A stretch of 64,000 bases of DNA from Agapanthus africanus (Eukaryota > Streptophyta > Magnoliopsida > Asparagales > Amaryllidaceae), in the NCBI GenBank assembly GCA_030015575.1, contig JASDDO010000019.1, forward strand, positions 517,920,986-517,984,985, given 5' to 3'. The translations under genes and the position numbers were made by a program. Of this stretch, positions 23,730 to 35,098 are shown piece by piece. Position 1 is the first letter of the stretch. Every line of letters begins with the position of its first letter. The notes under the pieces were generated by a model. It did not search any database. It saw nothing but the letters and a program-made list of their open reading frames with translations, and had not been told where the DNA came from.

Positions 23730-24341
23730 GTTTTCGCCGTACAGGTTTCATTGCGGCTTTCTGGCAAACTGCTTCATTCCGGGTGATTGTTTTGGTAGGT
23801 GGACTCACTTTTATCGTGACCACCATTGTACATGTATTTATTTCATTTGTATCTAGTAAACTCCATCAACCGGACTTGTATTATTTTTTTAACCTTAGAA
23901 GACCTGTTGTTTATTCTTTTGACTTTAGAGTCGCGCGTTGTATTATTATGGTTTTCATGTTGATTTGAGTTTCCTTTTGAGTTGTGATCCTCTCCTTTCG
24001 GCATTGTATATTATATTGTTTGCGTGATTATGACCGTCAATTGACGAACAGCTAGCTCCCGCTTGGGGATGCCGTTATTCATATTATGCTTGTTGTACCC
24101 CTTTTGGGGCCAGTATTTACAAAGAAAACTCTGCCGAAATTTTCGGAAATGATATGATGTTTTAAAAATGTATAATTCGGCTTATGTTATTAAAACCACT
24201 TGCTTTAAAATAACTTTTCTTCACGTCTTCTTTAAAATGGTTTAGATTTCTGGGATTTTGGATTACTTGAATTAGATGGGGTCCTATAGACTTCATATAA
24301 TTCACGTGCTAGTCACGTGCCATTTCGGGTCGTGACAAAGT

Positions 24342-24353
24342 TGGTATCAGAGC
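24342..24353 (+). other. PBS of G1 (tRNA-iMet)
   Basis: TGGTATCAGAGC four bases after the LTR end GTGACA, complementary to the 3' end of initiator tRNA-Met. Confidence 0.95.
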
Positions 24354-25054
24354 GCTAAGTTAACCTTGGTTCGAGTCTATGTTTGACTATGCGGAGCCTA
24401 GGGCGTTTGTATATATACGGAATCTAGGTTTGACCTTACGGAACTTAGACTTAGTCGAGGGGGTATTAGACCCGAAGTTTCGTCGCGTAGGTTGACCTTG
24501 GTTGATGGAGTAGGTGACTTAAGGAGAGTGCCGTACCGTGTGTATGTTCCGCGGTATACTTATGATACGCTACTCCGCTTAAGAAGTCTTAGGATGTACA
24601 TTCCCTACACAGCATTATATTCATTCCTATGATCTATCCTCATCATTATTAGTTTACGGTTTTTGCTGCCACGATTACACGGGCAGAGAGAGCTACGGCT
24701 AGAGTTGCATCAGCACGAGCTCGTCACGGATGAGGACTGACCATGGTGATTCCAGGGACATACGATTGCATAGAAGCGTCGTTTTGTTGTGTTTTTGTGC
24801 CATGAGCGTTTGATGGATCGCTTTCACGAGATTCCTTGAACGTGCAAATCAGCACCAGAGGATTGGGCCACTGATAGAGGCCAGCCAGATTGTGATGACC
24901 GTCAATGCACCGACTATTCTTGATGATTGAGGCACTGTTCAGCGTGCAGACAAATGAGCCAGTTGATGCTGCGAATGATGAGATGTCACCCAGATGTTTG
25001 AAGCTAACGCCGCATGAGTTGTACTTAGAGATATGATAGAAGATCGCTAGTCAT
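24354..25054 (+). other. G1 internal region, left part (non-coding relic)
   Basis: About 700 bp between the PBS and nested T. All frames are closed. A stretch near 24680-24730 translates to alanine/arginine-rich residues (RATARVASARARH), which could be the start of a decayed gag, but there is no further match. G2 has a distant counterpart at 49633-50100. Confidence 0.5.
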
Positions 25055-26772
25055 TGATTGAAAGAATTAAAGTTAACCGCAATCACGACGGTGTCGCTTT
25101 GCAGCTAGCCGGATAAGCACGGGTCGATCCACAGGGAGACGGAGCATTTTATATTTCTTGTCGTTACGAGTTAATGCGCGAGGGCGGAATGTTCAAATCT
25201 AACCTATGTGTATATGCAAGTGTAAAGTTGTTAGGAAACGATAAGATAGTGTAAGTTAAAGAATTCCGTATTCAAGTCCTTTGAGCCGAGTCTTGACCAA
25301 TTGAAGCTAGAGCAATCGGCAACAACGTGGATTAGGGGATTTAAGCATGGTATTCGTGGAATCTGGCTTATTGACCCTTGTCCTTCCGTTCTTGTCTCTT
25401 GCTTTCGCCTCCGGCCAAACCGAACGCAACCGGTCGCGGTTAGGATTCACCGTTACCTTGGTAGGGTAGGGTGCCTAACGGAGCGCTTGCGTAACGTTTG
25501 GGCGGATTTCAATGGAAAATAACGGGAAAAAAATGGGAAACGGAAACGTTAACTTACAATATCGGTTTCTTTTCCTAACAACACAATATTAACAACCATT
25601 CACAAAACAACCAAAAAGAGAGAACAAAAGAAAAGAGAAACAAGGAGAAGAAAAGAGCAATACATGTAAGTAAATGACAAGGTAAGAAATGGCAAGTAAG
25701 TAAAGAGCATGATAATAAAAGTGCGAGAAAGTAAAGAACAAGTAATAAAAAAGCAAGAAATATAAAAGAGCAAGAATGAGAACCAAAGGTCACAATATAA
25801 GACATGGCCTCAATAACCTACACTTAAACTTGCAAGCTCAATTAAGAGGTTGCAAGATCAAGTGATGGCAAAGAACTCATGGTGAATGAAGGCACAAAAA
25901 GAGAACTTTATTAAGCTTGATGAATGATACAACCCTTGAAATCAATAACCAACCCTTAAACCTTCAAGCTCAATCAAGAGGTTGAAAGATCAAGAGAAGG
26001 TAAGGATCTCAAGGGGAAGCTATGTACAAGAACTAAAAAGAAAACAAAAGAGTTACAAAGTGTAAAATGAAAGATACAATATGAGACAAAGTGAAACCAT
26101 GAACCCTTGCCCACTGCCTGCTATATATAGGCACAAAAGAAAAGAAAATAAACAATAAAAATAGGGCTACGTGGCAGCAAGGAGGGGCCCACAGAAAGAT
26201 GAAGCCCATTGGAGTAGGGGGGCCGGCGACCCCGATTTTTGGTGGAATGTGATCGGTTGAAATTCGAGCCCCCTGGCTCGTATTTGTAGTGTGGTCTTGT
26301 GTTGTCCCCAGAAGTCCACTGGTGTTGTTTGCTTGGTCAGTAAAAGCTCTGGATGCATTCAGGGCTTGGAGGGAAACATGGTTGCTATGAATCACATCAC
26401 ACTTTATGCAATAAATGCACCATAAATGCACATCACTTCATATAGCCCACTTGCTCATTAGCCATCATGCCATGGTAGCCCCACTTGGTCCATGCCCAAG
26501 AGTTGTGTGCAACATGTATTGTGTTGGACCAAAAGTATGTGCACACACTTTATTTGTTTGCAAAATAACTCTTGGGATATCGGATGGTTTCCAGTTCTGG
26601 CTGCAGTATCAGCTCATAAATGTAATATCCGTAATTCTGGATGTATTTCTAGTATTTTGTCATGGATACCTGTAATTTGTATTACTGAGCAAACACCGGT
26701 TAATAGTACTGATATATACAAAAAATAGATAATGAATGGGCGGTATTAAAATGCAATATTCTGGTATGAACA
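25055..26772 (-). repeat. 3' LTR of T
   Basis: Minus strand TGTTCATACCAGAATATTGC ... CTTTCAATCA. The hydrophobic frames around 25575-25805 come from a purine-rich stretch and are not genes. Confidence 0.94.
26121..26131 (-). promoter_or_regulatory. TATA box of the T LTR (3' copy)
   Basis: Minus strand reads CCTATATATAG within the LTR; the identical word is at 32322-32332 in the 5' LTR. Confidence 0.65.
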
Positions 26773-26788
26773 AATACCCCCAAACTTA
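26773..26788 (-). other. Polypurine tract of T
   Basis: The minus strand AAGTTTGGGGGTATT abuts the 3' LTR start TGTTCATACC. GTTTGGGGG is the common PPT form in Athila/Tat-like elements. Confidence 0.85.
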
Positions 26789-28193
26789 TCTTTTGCTCGT
26801 CCCGAGCAAAACAAAATCCTAGTCTCACTTTCGCATGGAACGTGATTGCACTGAGCGCGTGCAACAAGCCGTTAAACCTCTAGGTGTCTCTAGCAGGAGG
26901 AGTGTTGTCTCCTGAGGGTTTTCAGCGGATTACACCCACAAAATCCCGTCAAGTTAGTTTCATAAGTTAACATCGATTTCACTCCTACAGTTTAGCATCT
27001 AAGTTAGAAATTATATTATCCTAAGTTAGAAATATCTAACCCTTATGTTTCACGCCTCTAATCTATTTAATCTCAGATCCTATACGTTCCAAAAAAGTTT
27101 AGAAAGATGTTGGTATCTCCTGAGTTTTCCTTCTAAAGTGTGGTCTCAAATCAGGAATTTTTTTATCAAGTTTACAGAAAACATAAGTCTTATTCTTCAT
27201 TTCTATATTTTATCCAAACATCGATTGTATACCCCTACGTGTGTGTAAATTTTTGCACCCCTACACTCAAGAATTCAATTCAAACAATAGTACCCTTGCC
27301 CTAATACCTAATACTACTTCTTTTTATTAAGTGATGGACGGATTTGCTCACACACATTTTATGCGACTATTAATGCTTCTTGAGGCACCAACAGCCGATT
27401 ACTGAATGTGTGAGCTTAAAGCGTAAATAGCAGATTCCAGGTCTTGACTTTATTTATTTATTTTTATTTTTATTTTTCAAAACCGGATATATTTTTCAAT
27501 GACGCTCTTTTAGTTGTTTATCTTTAAATACCGTTTTTTCTATTATACTAGGTTTTCAGGCAAGAGTATTTCTAGGTATCCTCTACTATCACAAGTTTCA
27601 AGGTGCGTGCAAGTGTTGTAGGGTATATACTTTCTAAATTTGGACTCAAGAATAGAAACTATTTTTCAGACTTATCCTTCAGTAAAGCTTCAATACTTTC
27701 CCTTCATCTTGACTTAACTCAAGAACTGAACTCAAGATTACCTATTTCTCAAAAAAACTGTAAGGACGTATAGTTACCAAAGTTAAACAGAATGAGGGTT
27801 ATTTTTAGGGTTTTCAATTCCTAAGGCTAGAATTTAGTTATTTCTAATGTATCAACTAAACTTTCAGAATAAAAATCTCAGTTAGCCTATTAGCTAACTT
27901 GACGATAAAGTTTTTATATTTTTGGAAATTTTTTCGATTTTTGTGGGTTTTTAATAAGGTATGCAGAATATACAAATGAATGCGAAGAAAGAAAGTTTAC
28001 CAAGCACACCCCCAAACTTAAACTTGACAGTGCCCTCACTGTTAGGCTACATCAAGAGGGTCAAAATTATCGGCGCTCCCCAAAAACAAATTATATACAA
28101 AACAAAAAGGAAAACCAAAAATATATACACAAAAAGGTCCCCCCCAAACATAAGTAAAACAGTGTTTCCACTGTTAAGCGTTAAAGTTCAGAG
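26789..28193 (-). other. 3' non-coding region of T with PPT-like repeats
   Basis: 1.4 kb without supported coding. Two related segments, about 28008-28047 and 28138-28182, each combine a CCCCCAAAC tract (GTTTGGGGG on the element strand) with a small palindrome: ACAGTG/CACTGT around CCCT, and AACAGTG/CACTGTT around TTTC. They resemble duplicated PPT-like modules. Otherwise AT-rich and unremarkable. Confidence 0.6.
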
Positions 28194-28778
28194 TTAGGGG
28201 GAGAACAGTATCAATCTATACAAGGCCTTACACAGGCAAAAAGTGAGCACCAACCATTCAAAAATTCTATCTCTGTAGTGTGCTGGTTGGTGAAAGAATG
28301 CGGGGACGAAAGAAATTGAGAATACACGGGACCGTATGCAAATAGAAGTGGGATACGGTCTTGGTATATGAGAAGAAGAATGGCGGAAGGGAAAAAGAAA
28401 TGGAGTACGAATTTGAGGGTGAAAATGGAGTGAATAAATTAGCATAATTTGTAATGACCGATGTGTAAAAAGTGATTGTGCTAATCTATTAACCCGTCGA
28501 GAAATGGGGTCAAATCCCTCAAGATTCATGAGAAAACATGGGTACATAGAACTTGGTAAACCAGACATACTAAATGAAAGTGATACAGTTTCTTGCAAGG
28601 TTGGAACGAAGGAAAGGATGTGGGGAAGTGATTGAGGAAGGGTATCGGTTAAGGGTTCTGGAGGGTGTACACAGTCAATAAAAGGGATAGGATGAATTGG
28701 AAAATCTGACTCATCAATTAAAACTGGTTCATCCTCAAAGCTATCCTCAAAAGTCTCCTCAAAAATTATTTCATCCAT
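28194..28778 (-). CDS. T element ORF, C-terminal part (unknown)
   Basis: 194 codons from Met at 28778. The N-terminal ~55 residues are acidic and proline-rich (EDSFEDEPVLIDESDF, then HPPEPLTDTLPQ); the rest is more hydrophobic and may be read-through of non-coding sequence. It starts right after the stop of the next ORF upstream, so both are probably one ancestral frame broken by a stop. No gag, CCHC, protease or other known domain is seen. It could be a decayed accessory or gag-like ORF of a non-autonomous Gypsy element. Low certainty that it is expressed. Confidence 0.4.
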   Translation of the reverse strand: MDEIIFEETFEDSFEDEPVLIDESDFPIHPIPFIDCVHPPEPLTDTLPQSLPHILSFVPTLQETVSLSFSMSGLPSSMYPCFLMNLEGFDPISRRVNRLAQSLFTHRSLQIMLIYSLHFHPQIRTPFLFPFRHSSSHIPRPYPTSICIRSRVFSISFVPAFFHQPAHYRDRIFEWLVLTFCLCKALYRLILFSP

Positions 28779-29360
28779 TCAAATTTCATCAAAATCGAGA
28801 CGCATATGGAGTTCGGGAAAAACAGTTAATGACTCGGGATGATGAATTGGAGACAAAAACTCATCCAAAGCAGTGGGTTCATCATCCAAAACATTCCCAG
28901 CGTCAATATCCTCAATCAAGTGAAAATCAATTTTCTCAGACACCTCATCAAAAGCATGGATTTCAATCGATTCTGGTTCTAAGATGGAGGTGTAGAGGTC
29001 AAAAAGATTGGGTGTGGTTTCACTCAAAAGGGACGCTTCATAATCGGGCAAATCAAACACTACAAAGTCGCACAACTCATTAAACGTTCTATCTTCAACT
29101 GGTGAATCATTTGGAATAATTGATAGACATTCAAAACCGGAGTTGTGGGATTCAAGTTGAAATGGCTGGGTTTGATTTGGAAGGGTATACAGCTCACTCT
29201 CACCACTCAAATTCTCAACCTGTCCTACCGCCTCTTCATACATTGGAAAATGTGGAGCTAGTAGAAAACTAGCTACCGGGTCACTAGGTTGTATGAGGGC
29301 GGCTATGGACACATTCAAATCCATCATCTGTTGGCATGATACTATCCTAAAGTCTTCCAA
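28779..29360 (-). CDS. T element acidic ORF, middle part (unknown)
   Basis: 193 codons, strongly acidic (many Glu/Asp), with a biased composition rich in Pro, Phe and Leu: LCDFVVFDLPDYEASLL and AFDEVSEKIDFHLIEDIDAG are typical. No catalytic motif or zinc knuckle. It lies in frame order between the 29427-29867 and 28194-28778 frames and on the same strand as T. Long uninterrupted frames on the element strand, in an element whose other regions are full of stops, argue for past coding. Function unknown. Confidence 0.5.
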   Translation of the reverse strand: MEDFRIVSCQQMMDLNVSIAALIQPSDPVASFLLAPHFPMYEEAVGQVENLSGESELYTLPNQTQPFQLESHNSGFECLSIIPNDSPVEDRTFNELCDFVVFDLPDYEASLLSETTPNLFDLYTSILEPESIEIHAFDEVSEKIDFHLIEDIDAGNVLDDEPTALDEFLSPIHHPESLTVFPELHMRLDFDEI

Positions 29361-29426
29361 CTACTGTTCCAGACTAGACATAGGTTGTGACGGGGTTTCA
29401 GTAAAAGATTTAAAGTTGTTTGGATA

Positions 29427-29867
29427 CTAAAAATTTCCTAATGGCGGTTCAGAAGCAATGTCTAGGGAAAGTGTAAAAGTCGGGTAGGACTGGTAGGAAT
29501 TGAATGGTTGGACAGAAATAGGATCAACATCTGAATAAGGAGGTGAATGGAATTGTTGATCCCAAGAATTGGAAGTGGTGAAAGGAGTGAAAGATCGGCT
29601 ACGAGATTGTTCAATATGTTCAGCGATGGACAAAGGACGACTTGCAAAAGGGGTATCAACATATGAGGTTGGGGGAGGTTGAAAAGGTTGATACAAAGTG
29701 GATTGCGGAGTACAAGTGTTTGTCCTAGACGCGTCTATGCGATCTTTCAAAGAAATTTTGGGCATGGAGGGGTCGTTTGAAATTCGGCCAAAGCAAGAAC
29801 CGTAGGAAGTAATGTCTGGTTGTGGGTACCAAAGTTCGGCAAGAGTTTTTCGAGGTGGGGTACCCAT
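29427..29867 (-). CDS. T element ORF, N-terminal part (unknown, gag position)
   Basis: 146 codons from Met at 29867. Rich in Pro, Ser, Thr, Tyr and Gln (STLYQPFQPPPTSYVDTPF and FTPFTTSNSWDQQFHSPPY): a low-complexity, probably disordered chain. The start codon is the first one after a 1.4 kb leader downstream of the PBS, as expected for the first ORF of an LTR element. It ends at a stop 66 bp before the next frame. No match to a known gag that I can state. A protein-level search against Athila/Tat-derived non-autonomous families would decide. Confidence 0.5.
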   Translation of the reverse strand: MGTPPRKTLAELWYPQPDITSYGSCFGRISNDPSMPKISLKDRIDASRTNTCTPQSTLYQPFQPPPTSYVDTPFASRPLSIAEHIEQSRSRSFTPFTTSNSWDQQFHSPPYSDVDPISVQPFNSYQSYPTFTLSLDIASEPPLGNF

Positions 29868-31233
29868 GATATGAAGTGAGGAAGAAGAAGAAGAGAAAAT
29901 AATGTGGGTTTTTTTATATTTTATTTTTAGTTAGTTATTAACAAAAGAATGAAATATACACACAAAAATAATCACGACACAAAAATACTACACACCTAAT
30001 CGTTTTAGGGATCACTTAGGTCAACTAGACCTGCTCAAGAACTTGATTGGCGAAGTAAAACTGTGTCGAGAAACGGGCTCAAGATATACTGATCATGAGG
30101 CCAGGTAAGTGCAGAGATAAGGGGAGGTTTTCCGACGCTTTCGCGAAGGTCCTTAATTAAATAACACTTTCTCTTTTGGCGGTTTCGCCGTTAACACTTT
30201 CCTAGACACTCCGTAAACAATATACCGTTAAGCGATGTTCTAAACACAATTAAGCTCTCCTAGTGAGCGCGAAGTCCTTAAGGCTTAAAGTCTAGTTTCT
30301 TTTAAAATTTGTGCGGGTAAACGTTTATGCACAGTTTCGTGATTTGTGGGTCACGGAAAAGGTGATGAAATCCTTTACCGTATGTTGTGGGGTTCGCTTG
30401 CCCTTAAGTCCGTACTAATGTATGCAATGCGCAATTCAAAAAAATTCTATAAAGAATTAAACAATCGTTTTTTATGTTAAGCACAGCACTGCAACAAATA
30501 CGGGTTAGTCAATTTTTAGCGTTTGGCAGCGAACTTGCAAAGAATCCTGCGAAGAATAGTATATTGGATGCGTCGTATTTGAGAAGAAGGTGTTTAAGAA
30601 ATACGTACCGTTAAGTTTTTGGGTTAGGAAACCCCTGTTGAATCAAATCCGGTAAGCTTGAAAAGTTCGCTTGCGCGGGTCAAACTACCCGGATCTTTGG
30701 CACTATACTTCGCAATCACCTTAACGTTGAATGTACACTTTGCTCCCCACGATCGCAGTTCGCAAATCCGCAAAAATCTACAAATATCGGAAAAACGAAT
30801 ATTAGTGCGAAAAAGCGATACGAATGCCCAAATACCCGCACACTAAAATTTAAAACAAGCAAACAATACAAATGGGACAAAAAGAGAACAATGGAGCACA
30901 GAAGAAAAATTGGAAGCATAAGGAGGCAGTACGGCCGGCGACGCCGGATTTTGAGGAGATGTCGCCGGATTTCTTCTGGCAAAGGGGCTTCAATTTTCTT
31001 CTGTATTCACAGTGCTCCACTAGTGTTTCACTGGTATTGTTTGGTTTTTTATTTCAAAGCCAGAGTGCAAGCAGGTATGAAATCCAGAGATCAAATTGAG
31101 TTAGCAAAGTTAGTTTTTTGTTTGGTTTTGAAGTTTTGAAATTTTTAGTTTGTTTTTGAAAAATAGTGTTAGAAGTATAAATGTGATGTACAATGATTAA
31201 CCCGAAATAACAAAAACTAAAAACGTTACCGTC
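29868..31233 (-). other. 5' leader of T
   Basis: About 1.4 kb between PBS and first ORF, without coding signal. It contains the GC palindrome CCGGCGACGCCGG (30935-30947), identical to one in the G2 LTR. Confidence 0.65.
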
Positions 31234-31251
31234 TCCCCGGCAACGGCGTCA
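31234..31251 (-). other. PBS of T (tRNA-Asp)
   Basis: Minus strand TGACGCCGTTGCCGGGGA, one base from the usual TGGCGCCGTTGCCGGGGA of Athila/Tat-type elements primed by tRNA-Asp; two bases inside the LTR edge. Confidence 0.93.
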
Positions 31252-31253
31252 TT

Positions 31254-32972
31254 TGATTGAAAGAATTAAAGTTAACCGCAATCAAGACGGTGTCGCTTTG
31301 CAGCTAGCCGGATGAGCACGGGTCGATCCACAGGGAGACGGAGCGTTTTATATTTCTTGTTGTTACGCGTTAATGCGCGAGGGCGGAATGTTCAAATATA
31401 ACCTATGTGTATATGAAAGTGTAAAGTTGTTAGGAAACGATAGGATAGTGTAAGTTAAAGAATTCCGTATTCAAGTCCTTTGAGCCGAGTCTTGACCAAT
31501 TGAAGCTAGAGCAATCGGCAACAACGTGGATTAGGGGATTTAAGCACGGTATTCGTAGAATCCGGCTTATTGACCCTTGTCCTTCCGTTCTTGTTTCTTG
31601 CTTTCGCCTCTGGCCAAACCAAACACAACCGGTCGCGGTTAGGATTCACCGTTACCTTGGTAGGGTAGGGTGCCTAACGGAGCGCTTGTGTAACGTTTGG
31701 GCGGAGTTCAATGGAAAATAACGGGAAAAGAAAATGGGAAACGGAAACGTTAACTTACAATATCGGTTTCTTTTCCTAACAACACAATATTAACAACCAT
31801 TCACAAAACAACCAAAAAGAGAGAACAAAAGAAAAGAGAAACAAAGAGAAGAAAAGAGCAATACATGTAAGTAAATGACAAGGTAAGAAATGGCAAGTAA
31901 GTAAAGAGCATGATAATAAAAGTGCGAGAAAGTAAAGAACAAGTAATAAAAGAGCAAGAAATATAAAAGAGCAAGAATGAGAACCAAAGATCACAATACA
32001 ATACATGGACTCAATAACCTACACTTAAACTTGCAAGCTCAATTAAGAGATTGCAAGATCAAGTGATGGCAAAGAACTCATGGTGAATGAAGGCACAAAA
32101 AGAGAACTTTATTAAGCTTGAAGAATGATACAACCCTTAAAATCAATAACCAACCCTTAAACCTTCAAGCTCAATCAAGAGGTTGAAAGATCAAGAGAAG
32201 GCAAGGATCTCAAGGGGAAGCTATGTACAAGAACTAAAAAGAAAATAAAAGAGTTACAAAGTGTAAAATGAAAGATACAATATGAGACAAAGTGAGACCA
32301 TGAACCCTTGCCCACTGCCTGCTATATATAGGCACAAAAGAAAAGAAAATAAACAATCAAAATAGGGCTACGTGGCAGCAAGAAGGGGCCCACAAAAAGA
32401 TGAAGCCCATTGGAGCAGGGGGCCGGCGACCCCGGTTTTTGGTGGAATGTGATCGGTTGAAATCCGATCCCCCTGGCTCGTATTCGTAGTGTAGTCTTGT
32501 GTTGTCCCCAGAAGTCCACTGGTGTTGTTTGCTTGGTCAGTAAAAGCTCTGGACGCACTCAGGGCTTGGAGGGAAACATTGTTGCTATGAATCACATCAC
32601 ACTTTATGCAATAAATGCACCATAAATGCACATCACTTCATATAGCTCACTTGCTCATTAGCCATCATGACATGGCAGCCTCACTTTGTCCATGCCCAAG
32701 AATTGTTTGCAACATGTATTGTGTTGGACCAAAAGTATGTGCACCCACTTTATTTGTTTGCAAAATAACTCTTGGGATATCGGTTGGTTTCTAGTTCTGG
32801 CTGCAGTGTCAGCTCACAAATGTAATATCCATGATTCTGGATGTATTTCTAGTATTTTGTCACGGATACCTGTAATCTGTATTACTGAGCAAACACTGGT
32901 TAATAGTACCGATATATACAAAAAATAGATAATGAATGGGCGATATTAAAATGCAATATTCTGGTCTGAACA
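31254..32972 (-). repeat. 5' LTR of T
   Basis: 1719 bp, near-identical to 25055-26772. Differences by eye are a few percent, so T is younger than its host G1 but not very recent. Confidence 0.94.
32322..32332 (-). promoter_or_regulatory. TATA box of the T 5' LTR
   Basis: CCTATATATAG on the minus strand, about 1.07 kb from the PBS. The most promoter-like word in this LTR and identical in both LTRs. Confidence 0.65.
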
Positions 32973-32977
32973 GTCAC

Positions 32978-35086
32978 CCAAGGAGGAATGATTAGGACAT
33001 GTGATTCAGCCTACCCCGGTGCAAGGTCATCAGTTTGATTGATTCTAGATAGAGACGACTTCACGCAGGTACGTTGAGAGTCGATAGAAAACGATCGAAT
33101 GTCAGAAACCCATTTTTCCAAGTTTAAAGTATTCGAAGAAACATGCAAGTAATTCCGTGGACCCTCTAGAAGAATGAAACCCTAACTCGACATAATAACC
33201 ATGGGAACGCTTTTGAACCTTTGGATTGGCAGCAGTTCCGTGGTGCCATTAGCGTGGCTTGGGTTTGCCCTTCTACGGTTGGTCCATAGGTACTGTGGCA
33301 TGTACGAGGATACTATTAAACTGTACTCAAGATGTTGATCTCTTGGGGGATTATTGAACCTTGACAAATCGATCGAAAGGTTCGATGTCATTCGGATATC
33401 ATGTGATGAGATACATTGCTTAGGAGACTCCAGATACGAGTATAGCCGTTGGAGCGCAGTTCATACAGCCACGAAGAGACGAGTCCGAATCAGTCGACAT
33501 TAGAGAAAGTGGAGTAAAAGGTGCATACGAGATCTTGATGAGATGACGTTCCACTCCGCTGACACCAGAGATGTGATACGCATGCAGAGGCGTTGTACAT
33601 GGATATACCTTCCAGAAGGAGTCGTGACGAGTATGCAGCCGTTCTGGAACAAGAAATAGATTTAGTAAAGGATGATAACTTCCGGGCAGTTCGGCAGAAA
33701 TGAGATTTGGGAGAGACTTCGACAGAACCTTTCTGGAATACTATACGAGAAGACTTGGACCCAGGAGCTATCATATTGCGCACACCCAGTAGGCCAGAGT
33801 TTAGCATCGTTGATGAGACATGTTATTAGTGACCATGACAGTTGGCCAGAGATCTTTAGAGGTTGTGCTAGAGCGGGACTGTTTCCGCCATCTTTGATTT
33901 CGGTATTTTGGACGATTTATTTGCATGATTGAGATTTTGTGCACCATAGTTGCACTTGACTTCGATTTGATGTCATTCGAGATGTTGATTTTGATTTCAT
34001 ACCTATGGTATGCATGTAATTTGACTTATGCTTTAGGCATAGTTTTCATGCACTTTTAGTATTTTGATTCGATTTTGTGCACGCTGATGCACATGGTTGT
34101 AAGATTATATACCACGGTATACCTGATTTGGATTTGGATTGAGATATGTTGTATACCGTCGATTTCGATTGTGATACTCGATATTTGTTTTCGTGGACCT
34201 TGTGCACTTGATTTGAATTCTTGCGAATACTTGGACGCTTGATGCGATTTTGGTGCATGCCAGATGCACTAAATCGAGATTCTTCGTGCATATCAGATGC
34301 ACCTGATATTGTTGTCAGGCACACACCGTTGCCCTTGACAGGTGTTTTCGTGCACACCCGTTGCACTTATATATTGTTTCTGTGCACATGTAGGGAACAT
34401 TTTTTGATTTCGATTTCCGTGCGCACCAGACACACGTGGCAGTCATATATACATTTTGGGATTTATTTCTTTTGGAGCAGTATATTTTATGATACTTGCT
34501 ATTTGGTTTTGTAGTTGAGCAGGACTAGTCAGAGGACAGTACTTGAATATATTTTTGCTTGCATTGATAGTTATTGAAGGGATTTCCAAGAAAGAGATAT
34601 AGTCTCAGTATTTATCTACGTGTCCGAGATGACACGAAACAATTTATAAGGGAACCCTTTTAAATTATTTCCAAAACGGCGGGACGTGTATGTTAAACAA
34701 AAGATATATATATACATATATATAATTATTTTCTTACAATAGACGTCCGCCACTGTGCAGTGATACGCACATCGCACATCGATTTGAAAAGAGTTTGGCA
34801 TGCATTCCTTTAAGATGTTTAATGATGTTTACATGCATAGTTGATGTATATCATGTTGGTTTTCGTATTGGGATTTGACATTAGTGCCTTCACCATAACT
34901 CCGATGATTGCGGGATGATTGACGGAGCTTTGATTTTGGATTATATACTCGTTTTCATGCGCATGCTTTGCGCTACGACATGTTTTATGTATTTATGATT
35001 TCGGAGCCCCGACGACTCGATCATTTTACTGAAATGTTTTGGAAATTTGGGGAGTTTAAATTTAAATTCGGGGACCGAATTTCTTT
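32978..35086 (+). other. G1 internal region, right part (non-coding relic)
   Basis: About 2.1 kb after T. The part around 33150-33400 resembles 58100-58310 of Copia B (GGACCCTCTAGAAGA, then CCCTTCTACGG), an unexpected link between a Gypsy-like internal region and a Copia leader. 33938-34440 holds the GTGCAC minisatellite. Open frames at 33490-33932 show no known domain. Confidence 0.5.
33938..34440 (+). repeat. GTGCAC minisatellite, degenerate (G1)
   Basis: About nine copies of a word of the form GTGCAC-N7-TGCAC, each able to fold into a small hairpin, separated by GATTT-rich spacers; for example at 34076, 34252, 34288 and 34350. The counterpart in G2 is at 51285-51760. Confidence 0.75.
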
Positions 35087-35098
35087 AAGGGGGAAGAC
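35087..35098 (+). other. Polypurine tract of G1
   Basis: AAGGGGGAAGAC directly before the 3' LTR start TGTAACATTT. G2 has AAGGGGGAGAGAC at the same place. Confidence 0.9.

Larger units (their letters stand above)
19924..24337 (+). repeat. 5' LTR of G1
   Basis: 4414 bp, TGTAACATTTCAG ... GGGTCGTGACA. Sections: AT-rich start; GA-rich then CT-rich stretch (20341-20470, likely near transcription start); GC palindrome (21013-21029); conserved donor-like block (21424-21480); CA/AT microsatellites (21640-21760, 21923-21950); ATTACCGATGA hairpin (22592-22657); CCGGA repeats (22823-23350); acceptor-like TTCTTGCAG (23729). A 134-codon frame at 23564-23968 recurs in the 3' LTR (38729-39133) with substitutions and has no counterpart in G2; I treat it as chance. 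Confidence 0.95.
25055..32972 (-). mobile_element. Non-autonomous LTR retrotransposon T (tRNA-Asp primer, Athila/Tat-like)
   Basis: Inverted relative to G1. LTRs of 1718 bp (25055-26772) and 1719 bp (31254-32972). On the minus strand the order is 5' LTR (right), PBS matching tRNA-Asp, leader, proline/acidic-rich open frames, spacer, PPT, 3' LTR (left). A tRNA-Asp PBS and a GTTTGGGGG PPT are typical of Athila/Tat-type Gypsy elements; no pol is present. Flanks gtcat (25050-25054) and gtcac (32973-32977) fit a target duplication with one mutation. It split the G1 internal region. Confidence 0.92.

Noticed and set aside
23564..23968. 134-codon frame, repeated at 38729-39133
   Set aside because: Inside the G1 LTRs; no known domain; the G2 LTR lacks it; persistence in both LTRs is expected from their common origin.
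25575..25805. Hydrophobic minus-strand frames resembling membrane proteins in the T LTR (also 31776-32006)
   Set aside because: They are translations of a purine-rich repeat on the opposite strand; leucine/phenylalanine/serine bias is compositional.
28697..29083. 128-codon plus-strand frame
   Set aside because: Antisense shadow of the T element ORFs.
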